A model generated the notes under the pieces. The model did no database searches. It worked only from the letters and a program-made list of their open reading frames with translations, and was not told the origin of the DNA. A stretch of 6,867 nucleotides of DNA. Origin: an uncultured Alphaproteobacteria bacterium (GTDB lineage: Bacteria; Pseudomonadota; Alphaproteobacteria; Puniceispirillales; Puniceispirillaceae). Numbering within the stretch: the stretch's first letter is position 1; every line of letters starts with the position of its first letter. Location: positions 1 to 6,867 of the forward strand of contig CAJWDO010000088.1 of NCBI GenBank assembly GCA_913031555.1, written 5' to 3'. Below, piece by piece: positions 1 through 6,192 of the stretch. Made by a program: the position numbers and the translations under genes.

Positions 1-575
1 GACAGCATGAGATCAAGCGTGTGAATGGCCTGACTGATGAGAACACCGCCGCCATCACGGGCATAGCTGCCACGGCCCGGCTCGTCATAATAGGCCTGGT
101 CGCGCCACCAGGGCACATTGGCGCGGACCACGCGGACCGGGCCAAGTTTCCCCGACTGAATGAGCTCAGCCAGTGTCTCTGACGCGGCGCGGAACCGATG
201 CTGGAATACAACACCAAGGCGGACACCAGCCCTGTCACATGTCTCGACGATGGCCAGTGCCTGCGGCAGACCACGCTCGAGCGGCTTTTCGGACAGGATA
301 TGTTTTCCTCTGTCGGCAAAGAGCGCGACGATGTCCTGACGCGCGTTGGGCGGGGTGATCAGAATGAGCGCCTCAACTTGCGGGTTGTCGGCGAGGGATT
401 CCAGATCATCGGCGGCGGGAAATCCGTAGGTTTCACAGAATGAATGGCGCGCCGCCACGCTTCGCGCGAAGGCCCCACAGACCTCGATGCGATCCGAAAG
501 TGCCTGCAGGGCCAGCGCGTGCGGCTTCGCCGCCATGCCCAAACCGACAACGGCCACCCCCAGCTTCCGGGTCAT
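1..575 (-). CDS. Gfo/Idh/MocA family NAD(P)-dependent oxidoreductase, 3' end cut off by window edge
   Basis: I translated this frame by hand from the ATG at 575-573. It stays open for 191 codons to the left edge, so only the N-terminal part is present (family members are usually about 330-390 residues). The N-terminus has a Rossmann dinucleotide loop, GLGMAA at residues 11-16 after strand VAVV. The family hallmark EKPL follows at 96-99, with K97 the expected catalytic lysine. Near the cut end, DGGG at 173-176 leads into SQAIHTLD at 181-188, with H185 the expected catalytic histidine. The family reaction is reversible NAD(P)-dependent oxidation of a sugar, polyol or derivative in the cytoplasm. 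The ATG overlaps the TGA of the ATPase gene (ATGA), which implies translational coupling and places the gene last in the visible operon. It probably oxidises the imported substrate or a product of it, but the substrate cannot be read here. Residue 181 is Ser where many family members have Asp. Confidence 0.9.
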   Translation of the reverse strand, partial: MTRKLGVAVVGLGMAAKPHALALQALSDRIEVCGAFARSVAARHSFCETYGFPAADDLESLADNPQVEALILITPPNARQDIVALFADRGKHILSEKPLERGLPQALAIVETCDRAGVRLGVVFQHRFRAASETLAELIQSGKLGPVRVVRANVPWWRDQAYYDEPGRGSYARDGGGVLISQAIHTLDLML

Positions 576-1660
576 GACGGAACCCCGTTCGCCAGTGCCA
601 GCCCGTTCCGGTCGAAGATATGCAGCTTTGCCCGGTCCATGCTGAGCGCGACCGCCTCGCCTTCGCTCACCGACAGCTGGCCGGGGCGATGCACGGTGAT
701 TTGCGGCAGTCCCTCGACCTCGCAATAGAGATAGGTCTCGCCGCCCAACTGCTCGGACAGGGCGCAGCTTGCGATCAGGTCAGCCTTGTCGGGGCTGGTC
801 ACGTCCATATGTTCCGGCCGGATTCCGAAGGAGCATTTGTCACCCGGCGCCAGCCCGTCAACCGGTGGGATGGCGATGGCGCAGGGTCCGGCGCGCAGCA
901 CAAGGCCGGTCTTGCCGGCCTCGACCTTAGCATCGAAGATATTCATTCGCGGTGATCCGATGAATCCGGCGACAAAGGCATTTTGCGGATTGTTATAAAG
1001 ATCAAGCGGCGTTCCAATCTGCTCAATCAGGCCTTCGTTCAACACCACGATCTTGTCGGCCAGCGTCATGGCTTCAACCTGGTCGTGCGTGACATAGATC
1101 ATGGTGCCGCCGATGCTGGCATGAAGCGTCGCCAGCTCCTTGCGCATTGTCACACGCAGCTCGGCATCCAGATTGGAGAGCGGCTCGTCAAACAGAAAGG
1201 CCCTTGGATCGCGCACGATTGCGCGTCCGATGGCGACGCGTTGACGTTGCCCGCCCGACAGAGCCTTGGGTTTGCGCTCCAAATAATCCTTGAGTTGCAG
1301 CATCCGCGCCGCGGTCTTCACGCGCTTGTCGATTTCGGTACGTGGCATTTTGGAATTTTCCAGCCCGAACGCCATGTTCTTGTAAATCGACATATGCGGG
1401 TACAGCGCATAGGACTGGAACACCATGGCCAGTCCACGTTCGGACGCCGGGATATTATTCACCGTTTCACCTTCAATGATAACCGACCCGCTGGTGATGT
1501 CTTCCAGCCCTGCAATAATCCGCAGCAAAGTGGATTTGCCACAGCCAGAGGGTCCGACGAAAACGCAGAACTCGCCCGAATCCACCTTCAGGTCGACACC
1601 ATGGATGACCTCGACATCGCCATAGGCCTTTTTCACTTCAGACAGTCGAATTTCAGTCAT
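572..1660 (-). CDS. Sugar ABC transporter ATP-binding protein, MalK/UgpC family
   Basis: This is a 362-residue cytoplasmic ATPase that powers import through the two permeases encoded upstream. All nucleotide-binding motifs are intact: Walker A GPSGCGKST at 36-44, Q-loop Q82 in FQSYALYPHM, signature LSGGQRQR at 134-141, Walker B AFLFDEP at 154-160, D-loop SNLD at 162-165 and switch histidine H192 in THD. The last 130 or so residues, including FGIRPEHM near 278-285, form the TOBE/OB-fold regulatory domain of the CUT1 (MalK, UgpC, MsmK) ATPases, and the length is normal for that group. The ATG is preceded by a GAGGA Shine-Dalgarno about 5 nt upstream. It lies 44 bp after the dehydrogenase gene, and its TGA overlaps the next ATG. 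Automatic annotation often labels such proteins UgpC, but nothing here indicates glycerol-3-phosphate as substrate. Some ATPases of this type serve more than one transporter. Confidence 0.96.
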   Translation of the reverse strand: MTEIRLSEVKKAYGDVEVIHGVDLKVDSGEFCVFVGPSGCGKSTLLRIIAGLEDITSGSVIIEGETVNNIPASERGLAMVFQSYALYPHMSIYKNMAFGLENSKMPRTEIDKRVKTAARMLQLKDYLERKPKALSGGQRQRVAIGRAIVRDPRAFLFDEPLSNLDAELRVTMRKELATLHASIGGTMIYVTHDQVEAMTLADKIVVLNEGLIEQIGTPLDLYNNPQNAFVAGFIGSPRMNIFDAKVEAGKTGLVLRAGPCAIAIPPVDGLAPGDKCSFGIRPEHMDVTSPDKADLIASCALSEQLGGETYLYCEVEGLPQITVHRPGQLSVSEGEAVALSMDRAKLHIFDRNGLALANGVPS

Positions 1661-1704
1661 CAGTCCTCTTCCAACCTTGTTGGTCCAATCTCAATGGCCC
1701 AATC

Positions 1705-2715
1705 CTATCTGCTGCGCATCGCTGCTGCCTGTTTCGGATTTGCCTGCTGCATGCGAAGCGGTGGATGGCCGTTCAGGATCTGGCCGATATCGTCAAGCAT
1801 GAATTCGCGGATGCGGGCATAGGAGGGCTCGAGCCCGCCCGCCAGATGTGATGAGAAAAGTGTGTTTTCGGAGTTGCGCCAAGGGCTGTCTTTCCTCGCA
1901 GGTTCTTCGGGAAAGACATCCACAACAGCGCGAAAGGCACCAGAGCCGGCAAGTGACAGAAAATCCTCAAAATCAACAATCTCGGCGCGCGAGGCGAGAA
2001 CAACCGTGGCGTCCTGGCGTATCTCAGACAGTCGTTTCCGGTTCAGGAAGCCTTCGTTCTCGGTTGTGACACCGGCAAGGAGGAACAACACATCCGATTG
2101 CGAGACAGCGTCGTCCAGATTTGTTGGCTCCAGCCCCTCAGACCGCAAATAGCCGTCGGAGAGCCAGGGATCATAGACTTTCAGACGCACGCCAAAAGGA
2201 CGCAGCAACGGCGCGAGCGCGCGGCCGAGATTGCCATAGCCGACAAGCGCGACATCCGCGCCATAGAGCGATTTGGCCCGCAGATTGCCGGCGATGCCAT
2301 AGGCCTCCTGACCGGCCCGGAACAGCGCGTCGGCATTGCCAAGACCGCGAAGGGAGATGATCGCCTGTGCCACACAATATTCGGCGACAGCGGGCGCCAT
2401 GGCCGGGGCGGCGGACAGGACATGGATGCCACGGGCATGGCACTCCTCATAGTCTATGTTTGGCTCCCAATTGGCCTTCACATTCAGGATCGCGCGCAAA
2501 TTCGGCGCGCGGTCCAGACGGTCACGGTCCATCGCTGTCTGCCCGATGATGATCGTCATCCGCCGCAGGTTGGTCTCGACCATCTCGTCCGGCGCGCGTG
2601 AGCCCCAATGCGCCACCACCTCGCCCATCCGAGCCAGCGCAGCGGCGCAGTCAGGCGTGAAGACCATCGCCTCATTGCGGGGAAAAGGGTCCATGAAAAT
2701 CAGCGGGCGGGTCAT
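1705..2715 (-). CDS. D-isomer-specific 2-hydroxyacid dehydrogenase (NAD-binding)
   Basis: This 336-residue cytoplasmic enzyme belongs to the family that interconverts a D-2-hydroxyacid and a 2-oxoacid using NAD(P)(H). The nucleotide loop is GYGNLGR at 159-165. Acidic D182 in VYDP follows the second strand, which usually favours NAD over NADP. The expected catalytic residues are R243 (LASRAEIVD), E271 (DVFPEEP) and H290 (SSHLAGG). The Gly that usually follows the Arg is Ala here. The frame is open upstream to 2823, but the start at 2715 is preferred: it gives a normal N-terminus (MTRPLIFMD), and its ATG overlaps the TGA of the permease gene (ATGA), whereas the longer start would run well into the permease. 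The gene sits between the permeases and the ATPase of one transporter, so it is very probably co-expressed with uptake and may act on the imported compound or a degradation product. A glyoxylate/hydroxypyruvate reductase or phosphoglycerate dehydrogenase-like role is possible but not shown. Confidence 0.92.
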   Translation of the reverse strand: MTRPLIFMDPFPRNEAMVFTPDCAAALARMGEVVAHWGSRAPDEMVETNLRRMTIIIGQTAMDRDRLDRAPNLRAILNVKANWEPNIDYEECHARGIHVLSAAPAMAPAVAEYCVAQAIISLRGLGNADALFRAGQEAYGIAGNLRAKSLYGADVALVGYGNLGRALAPLLRPFGVRLKVYDPWLSDGYLRSEGLEPTNLDDAVSQSDVLFLLAGVTTENEGFLNRKRLSEIRQDATVVLASRAEIVDFEDFLSLAGSGAFRAVVDVFPEEPARKDSPWRNSENTLFSSHLAGGLEPSYARIREFMLDDIGQILNGHPPLRMQQANPKQAAAMRSR

Positions 2716-3791
2716 TTCATCCCCGATGAAGCTATGCCGGTGGTGATGAATTTCTGCAGAAACGCGAAGACCAGCGTGACCGGGATCAACGTGACCACGG
2801 TCATCGCCAGTATGTAATGCCACTGCACATCCAGTTCCCCCTGAAAGGCGTTCAGCCCAACCTGCAGCGTGTAGACCTCGGAGCGGTTTAGCACGATCAG
2901 CGGCCAGAGGAAGTCATTCCACCGCCACATGATCGAAAAGATCGCCAGAACGGCGATTGCCGGCATCGCCAGAGGCAGCACAACCTTCCAGTAGATCGCC
3001 CATTCGCTGGCCCGGTCCATTCGCGCGGCTTCGATCAGATCCTTGGGAATGGTCAGCATGTATTGCCGGAGCAGGAATACGCCGGTCGGCGTTGCCGCGC
3101 CCGGCAGGATCACCGCCCATAGCGAATTGATCATGCCCATCGAGGTCACCACCAGATACACCGGCACAAGGATGATCGTGATCGGGATCATCAGCGTTCC
3201 GATCACGAACATCATGATCGCGCCGCGTCCACGGAATTCATAAATCGCGAGCCCGTAGGCCGCCATCGAGTTGATCAGCAGCGTGACCAGGGTCGCCACC
3301 ACGGTCACCACCACTGAGTTGTAGAGGTAGCGGGTAAAATCGAACCGTTCCAGCGGGTCGCGATAATTGTCCCAGGCCATGCGGAACTCGCGAACTTCCG
3401 CGCGCTGATTGATCGGCACCTTGTATTTCTCGCTCGGGTTCGCTGGATCGATCATCTGGCTGATGATGCCGATGCGGCGCACCTGGGCCAATTGCTTGAC
3501 CGTGCCATCCTCTAATGTGGCCTCGAAGAGGGGCAGCGGTTTGTCATATCCCTCGACCTGCACCTCGATCTGCCCAAGTGGCAGGAAGGTCGGCGGAAAC
3601 TCCAGCAAGGCTGAAGAGGTCTTGAAAGAAGACATCGTCAACCAGATCACCGGCCCGAACATCAGGAAGATGCCAAAGGCCAGATACAGATAGGTGAAGA
3701 CATCGGTCCAGTGTATGCGCCCGTTCCTGCCGCGTCTGCCGTTCAGCAGGCCTCGCACGGTGCGGGTTGGCATGGCGGTGGCGTCAGACAT
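2712..3791 (-). CDS. Carbohydrate ABC transporter permease, MalG-type (CUT1), with enlarged first periplasmic loop
   Basis: This 359-residue inner-membrane protein is one of two channel-forming subunits. Six hydrophobic segments can be seen, at about 31-53, 157-180, 190-213, 224-243, 275-300 and 327-348. The cytoplasmic EAA loop that docks on the ATPase begins at E254 (EAARMDRASEW) and ends with LPLAMPA at about 272-278. The canonical Gly after the Asp is Arg (R260). The loop between the first two membrane segments is about 100 residues and carries roughly 65 polar residues (about 72-136) not found in compact MalG proteins, which are about 280-300 residues long. The start at 3791 is chosen because GGAGGAAGGA lies directly upstream (3794-3803). 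The upstream in-frame start at 3815 would add eight residues and lacks this site. The gene overlaps the preceding permease by 8 bp, and its TGA overlaps the dehydrogenase ATG. The transported substrate is unknown. Confidence 0.94.
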   Translation of the reverse strand: MSDATAMPTRTVRGLLNGRRGRNGRIHWTDVFTYLYLAFGIFLMFGPVIWLTMSSFKTSSALLEFPPTFLPLGQIEVQVEGYDKPLPLFEATLEDGTVKQLAQVRRIGIISQMIDPANPSEKYKVPINQRAEVREFRMAWDNYRDPLERFDFTRYLYNSVVVTVVATLVTLLINSMAAYGLAIYEFRGRGAIMMFVIGTLMIPITIILVPVYLVVTSMGMINSLWAVILPGAATPTGVFLLRQYMLTIPKDLIEAARMDRASEWAIYWKVVLPLAMPAIAVLAIFSIMWRWNDFLWPLIVLNRSEVYTLQVGLNAFQGELDVQWHYILAMTVVTLIPVTLVFAFLQKFITTGIASSGMK

Positions 3792-4800
3792 CGTCCTTCC
3801 TCCGTGTGACGGCAAGCTGGGCCATCGTCAAAATGAACAGGGCAACGCCAAGGGCCACCGACGCGGCGGAGGCCAGACCGAAATTCTGCACTTGGTTGGT
3901 GAAGCCGGTGTTGTAGATATACTGGACGATGAACTGCGTGGCCGTACCCGGTCCGCCGCCTGTCAGCACAAAGACTTCATCGAAGACCTGCACGCCCTTG
4001 ATCAGCGCCAGCACGATCACCACCAGCATGTTGGGCCAGAGAAGCGGCAGGGTGATCCGCCAGAACACCCGTTCCTTGCTGGTGCCGTCCATCTCGGCGG
4101 CCTCGTACAGGTCTGGCGGAATGGCCTGCAGGCCGGCCAGAAGGATCAGCGTGTAAAAGCCCATATGCGCCCAGATTGAGACAAAGACTGCCCAGAACAT
4201 CGACCATTCGGGGCTTACAAAGAACAGAACCTTGTCCAGTCCGATTGAGACAAGAAAGGCGTTCAGAATGCCGTCGCGCAGCAGAATCCATTTCCAGATC
4301 AGCGCGACAACCACCGGCGAAAGCAAAACGGGAAAGAAGAAAACGGCGCGGAAGAAGCCACGCGCCCGGATTTCGCGGTTCAGGGTCAGCGCGGTGATCA
4401 GCGAGAACAGCACCATGAAACTCACCTGGAAGACGATGAATATCGAGGTGTTATATATCGCCTTCCAGAACCGGTCCTCGCGACAGGTCTGGGGGTCTGC
4501 GTATGTTTGGCAGTCCAGCAGAAAGCCGTATTGCTCGGTCCCGACAAAGGGCCGGTCATCCGGATACAGCTGCGTGCCACCGGTCAGCGAATAGAAGAAA
4601 TTGATAAACAGGGGCACGATCACGAAAAGGCCAAAAAACACCAGGTTTGGCACCAGAAAGATCCACGGCATCCGCTTGATGCCGAGGCCGCGCTGAAGAG
4701 CGGCGAGCGGCGGTTCCAGAACCGTGAACAGCAGCCTGACAGGCGCACCCGCGAGGTTGGCCATCCGCTCGCCCATATTGTGATCGCTCTGCAGTGCCAA
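3784..4800 (-). CDS. Sugar ABC transporter permease, MalF-type (CUT1), probable TTG start
   Basis: This 338-residue inner-membrane subunit pairs with the MalG-type permease. Hydrophobic segments lie at about 47-71, 115-140, 150-172, 200-223, 257-278 and 307-331. The EAA loop EAAEMDGTSKERVFWR (233-248) followed by ITLPLLWP (249-256) is canonical and contacts the ATPase. The motif LTGGGPGTAT at 279-288 is typical of MalF-type subunits. The first periplasmic loop (about 72-114) carries two cysteines, C97 and C106, which could form a disulfide. The first possible start in the frame is TTG at 4800-4798, because a TAG closes the frame at 4812-4810. TTG is favoured because AGGAG lies 6 nt upstream. 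ATG codons at 4776 and 4764 would shorten the cytoplasmic tail by 8 or 12 residues but have weaker ribosome-binding sites. The gene follows the binding protein by 60 bp, with a hairpin between them. The substrate is probably a sugar or polyol. Confidence 0.94.
   Translation of the reverse strand: MALQSDHNMGERMANLAGAPVRLLFTVLEPPLAALQRGLGIKRMPWIFLVPNLVFFGLFVIVPLFINFFYSLTGGTQLYPDDRPFVGTEQYGFLLDCQTYADPQTCREDRFWKAIYNTSIFIVFQVSFMVLFSLITALTLNREIRARGFFRAVFFFPVLLSPVVVALIWKWILLRDGILNAFLVSIGLDKVLFFVSPEWSMFWAVFVSIWAHMGFYTLILLAGLQAIPPDLYEAAEMDGTSKERVFWRITLPLLWPNMLVVIVLALIKGVQVFDEVFVLTGGGPGTATQFIVQYIYNTGFTNQVQNFGLASAASVALGVALFILTMAQLAVTRRKDDV
3794..3803 (-). promoter_or_regulatory. Shine-Dalgarno that decides the MalG-type permease start
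   Basis: On the minus strand GGAGGAAGGA ends 2 nt before the ATG at 3791-3789. Its GGAGGA part lies at good distance. It favours this ATG over the in-frame start at 3815. The site lies inside the end of the preceding permease gene, consistent with coupled translation. Confidence 0.7.
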
Positions 4801-4806
4801 GGTGCA

Positions 4807-4811
4807 CTCCT
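4807..4811 (-). promoter_or_regulatory. Shine-Dalgarno AGGAG supporting the TTG start of the MalF-type permease
   Basis: AGGAG on the minus strand is separated by the 6 nt TGCACC from TTG at 4800-4798. It lies just downstream of the hairpin and U-run, so readthrough transcripts keep an accessible ribosome-binding site. Confidence 0.6.
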
Positions 4812-4818
4812 ATAAAGG

Positions 4819-4849
4819 AAAAACCCCGGCCCGGTGAACCGGGCCGGGG
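4819..4849 (-). terminator. GC-rich hairpin with U-run between binding protein and permeases (partial terminator or mRNA stabiliser)
   Basis: An exact 11-bp inverted repeat is present: CCCCGGCCCGG at 4824-4834, loop TGAA at 4835-4838, and CCGGGCCGGGG at 4839-4849. In the minus-strand transcript the stem is followed at once by five U (4823-4819), then CC. This is the form of an intrinsic terminator, starting 11 nt after the stop codon of the binding-protein gene. Because the downstream permease genes clearly belong to the same operon, the likely role is partial termination or protection of the upstream mRNA from 3' decay, giving much more binding protein than permease. This arrangement is known for the E. 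coli malE-malF gap, although there the element is a REP sequence. The structure is seen in the sequence, and the function is inferred. Confidence 0.78.
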
Positions 4850-4860
4850 CAGAAGCGTGA

Positions 4861-6138
4861 CTATTGGCGGCTCTTTTCAGCCAGTGCCTTGGTGATGTCG
4901 GCGGACATCCTGTCATAGGCCTCGTCCAGCGTCAGCTCGCCAACAATGGCCTCGTTCAAACGGCTGATCAGCGCGTTGAACATCACCCGGTTGTTGGCAT
5001 AACCCTGCAGGTCGAAGGCCACGGGCGAGATGCCCGGTACGGCGCCGGCAAAGGTGGCCAGCGCGTGCTTGGCGCGCGGGTCATCGGTGGCAAAGTCAAC
5101 ACCACCCTGAGCCAGACCAAGGTGACCCGGGATGAAGAGTGTCTTGCCGTAGAATTCGGCCATCTGTTCTTCCTGAGCGAGGAAGTCCATCAGCTTCGCC
5201 ACTTCCGCGGGGTGGTCGGTGCCAGCCATGCCGACAAGCGCCGCGCCACCGGGCATGCCGGTGCAGGCAGCAGGACCACATGGTGCGGGAACCGCCCACC
5301 AGTCAAAAGCATCTCCGATTGTCTCGGCGAATTGCGGAATCTGCCAAGAGCCGGACATGTACATGACGACCTGTGCGTTGGCAAAATCCTCATTCGCGCC
5401 AAGATAGCTCGACCCTGAGACCGACCCCCAGAGCTCTTTCGACATGGTGCCGTCCTGGTGCCAGTCATAGAGGCGCTGGGTCATCGCCTTCAGGCCATCG
5501 TCGATCAGTGCGGGATTGCCATCTGCGTTAAACATCTTGGCGCCCATGGCGATGGCTGGGCCGGACACGCGGTGGCCGGAACGGTCCCAGGCCATCGGAA
5601 TCGGAATGTCCAGCTTGTCGGCAACCTTGTTCACGGCGGTGGCATAGTCGTCCCAGGTCGCGCCCTTGCCGGGAAGAGCGACGCCTGCCTGCTCAAACAG
5701 CGTCTTGTTGACGTAGGGACCGGTAACGGTCAGCTGCGTCATGAAGCCATTGATGGCATCCCCATCAGGATCCAGCCACTTCAGGAAGGGACCGAAATTT
5801 GTCTTCCAGTAGCTGGTGTCGGCAAGATATGGCGTCATGTCGAGATAGTGTTCGGACAGACCGCCAAGGTCGGTCACGCGGGCCAGATCAGGGCCTTCGC
5901 CCGCGGCCAGCTGTACCGGAAGGCCTTCGATAATGGCCTTGTAGGGCACCACGTCGAGCACGACGGAGATGTCAGGGTTCTGTGACTCGAAACGGTCTAG
6001 CAGGCCCTGCATGACCTCGCCTTCGATGCCGTCATTGTACCATGTCATCCGCAGTTCCGTCTGCGCCAGCGCGGCGCTTGCCGAGAACCCAAGCGCCAGC
6101 GCGCTTGTTGCTATTAGTGTTCTGAATTTACCGGTCAT
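4861..6138 (-). CDS. Sugar ABC transporter substrate-binding protein (extracellular solute-binding family 1)
   Basis: This 425-residue periplasmic protein binds the solute and delivers it to the permeases. Its N-terminus is a classical Sec signal peptide: a basic start (MTGKFR), a hydrophobic core at about 8-20 and a signal peptidase I site after ALA at 23-25, so the mature protein begins QTELRMTWYN. No lipobox cysteine is seen. The mature part has the family pattern, including YNDGIEGE at 34-41, GEGPDLARV at 80-88 and the hinge-region MYMSGSWQIPQF at 259-270. Length is normal for the family. Two cysteines, C287 and C292, lie close together in the mature domain and could form a disulfide. The start at 6138 is secure because AAGGAGG lies 5 nt upstream. 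The gene comes first after the regulator and is followed by the hairpin at 4819-4849. Ligand specificity cannot be deduced; a mono- or oligosaccharide or polyol is the family expectation. Confidence 0.96.
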   Translation of the reverse strand: MTGKFRTLIATSALALGFSASAALAQTELRMTWYNDGIEGEVMQGLLDRFESQNPDISVVLDVVPYKAIIEGLPVQLAAGEGPDLARVTDLGGLSEHYLDMTPYLADTSYWKTNFGPFLKWLDPDGDAINGFMTQLTVTGPYVNKTLFEQAGVALPGKGATWDDYATAVNKVADKLDIPIPMAWDRSGHRVSGPAIAMGAKMFNADGNPALIDDGLKAMTQRLYDWHQDGTMSKELWGSVSGSSYLGANEDFANAQVVMYMSGSWQIPQFAETIGDAFDWWAVPAPCGPAACTGMPGGAALVGMAGTDHPAEVAKLMDFLAQEEQMAEFYGKTLFIPGHLGLAQGGVDFATDDPRAKHALATFAGAVPGISPVAFDLQGYANNRVMFNALISRLNEAIVGELTLDEAYDRMSADITKALAEKSRQ

Positions 6139-6192
6139 AGTCTCCTCCTTGTTTAAGTTCGTATTATTAAGCCCCCGGTAGGAACCTTGTCT
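6139..6192 (-). promoter_or_regulatory. Regulator/binding-protein gap: strong Shine-Dalgarno, possible weak promoter
   Basis: This 54-bp gap holds a near-perfect Shine-Dalgarno (AAGGAGG, 6150-6144 in minus-strand direction). It also has an AT-rich patch unlike the flanking genes. Within the patch AATAAT (6168-6163) matches the -10 consensus at 5 of 6 positions. A possible -35, AAGACA (6193-6188), overlaps the stop codon of the regulator and stands 19 nt away, so the pair is weak. If used, it would give a leader of about 18 nt. Two TTAA tetramers (6153-6156 and 6167-6170) form too short an inverted repeat to call an operator. The Shine-Dalgarno is clear, but the promoter is only a suggestion. 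Confidence 0.35.

Noticed and set aside
1671..1683. Small inverted repeat CCAAC-CTT-GTTGG before the ATPase gene
   Set aside because: A 5-bp stem with a 3-nt loop and no U-run is too short to be distinguished from chance, and it lies in a 44-bp gap inside an operon.
983..1822. A 279-codon plus-strand open frame opposite the ATPase and dehydrogenase genes
   Set aside because: It is antisense to a complete ATPase gene with every family motif. It resembles no family, and long antisense frames are common in GC-rich coding DNA.
2098..2601. A 167-codon plus-strand open frame opposite the D-2-hydroxyacid dehydrogenase
   Set aside because: It is antisense to the catalytic and NAD-binding core of a convincing gene, and its composition is that of a shadow frame.
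2716..2823. A 36-residue N-terminal extension of the hydroxyacid dehydrogenase
   Set aside because: It would overlap the permease gene by more than 100 bp. The internal ATG at 2715 gives a normal family N-terminus and a 4-bp stop/start overlap.
4864..5985. Two plus-strand open frames (4864-5418 and 5458-5985) opposite the binding-protein gene
   Set aside because: Both are shadows of the well-supported binding-protein gene, with no recognisable domain and no separate expression signals.
6153..6170. TTAA...TTAA as an operator for the FadR-type regulator
   Set aside because: The arms are only 4 bp and their symmetry breaks at once. It does not match the known FadR-type operator pattern (TNGTNNNACNA).
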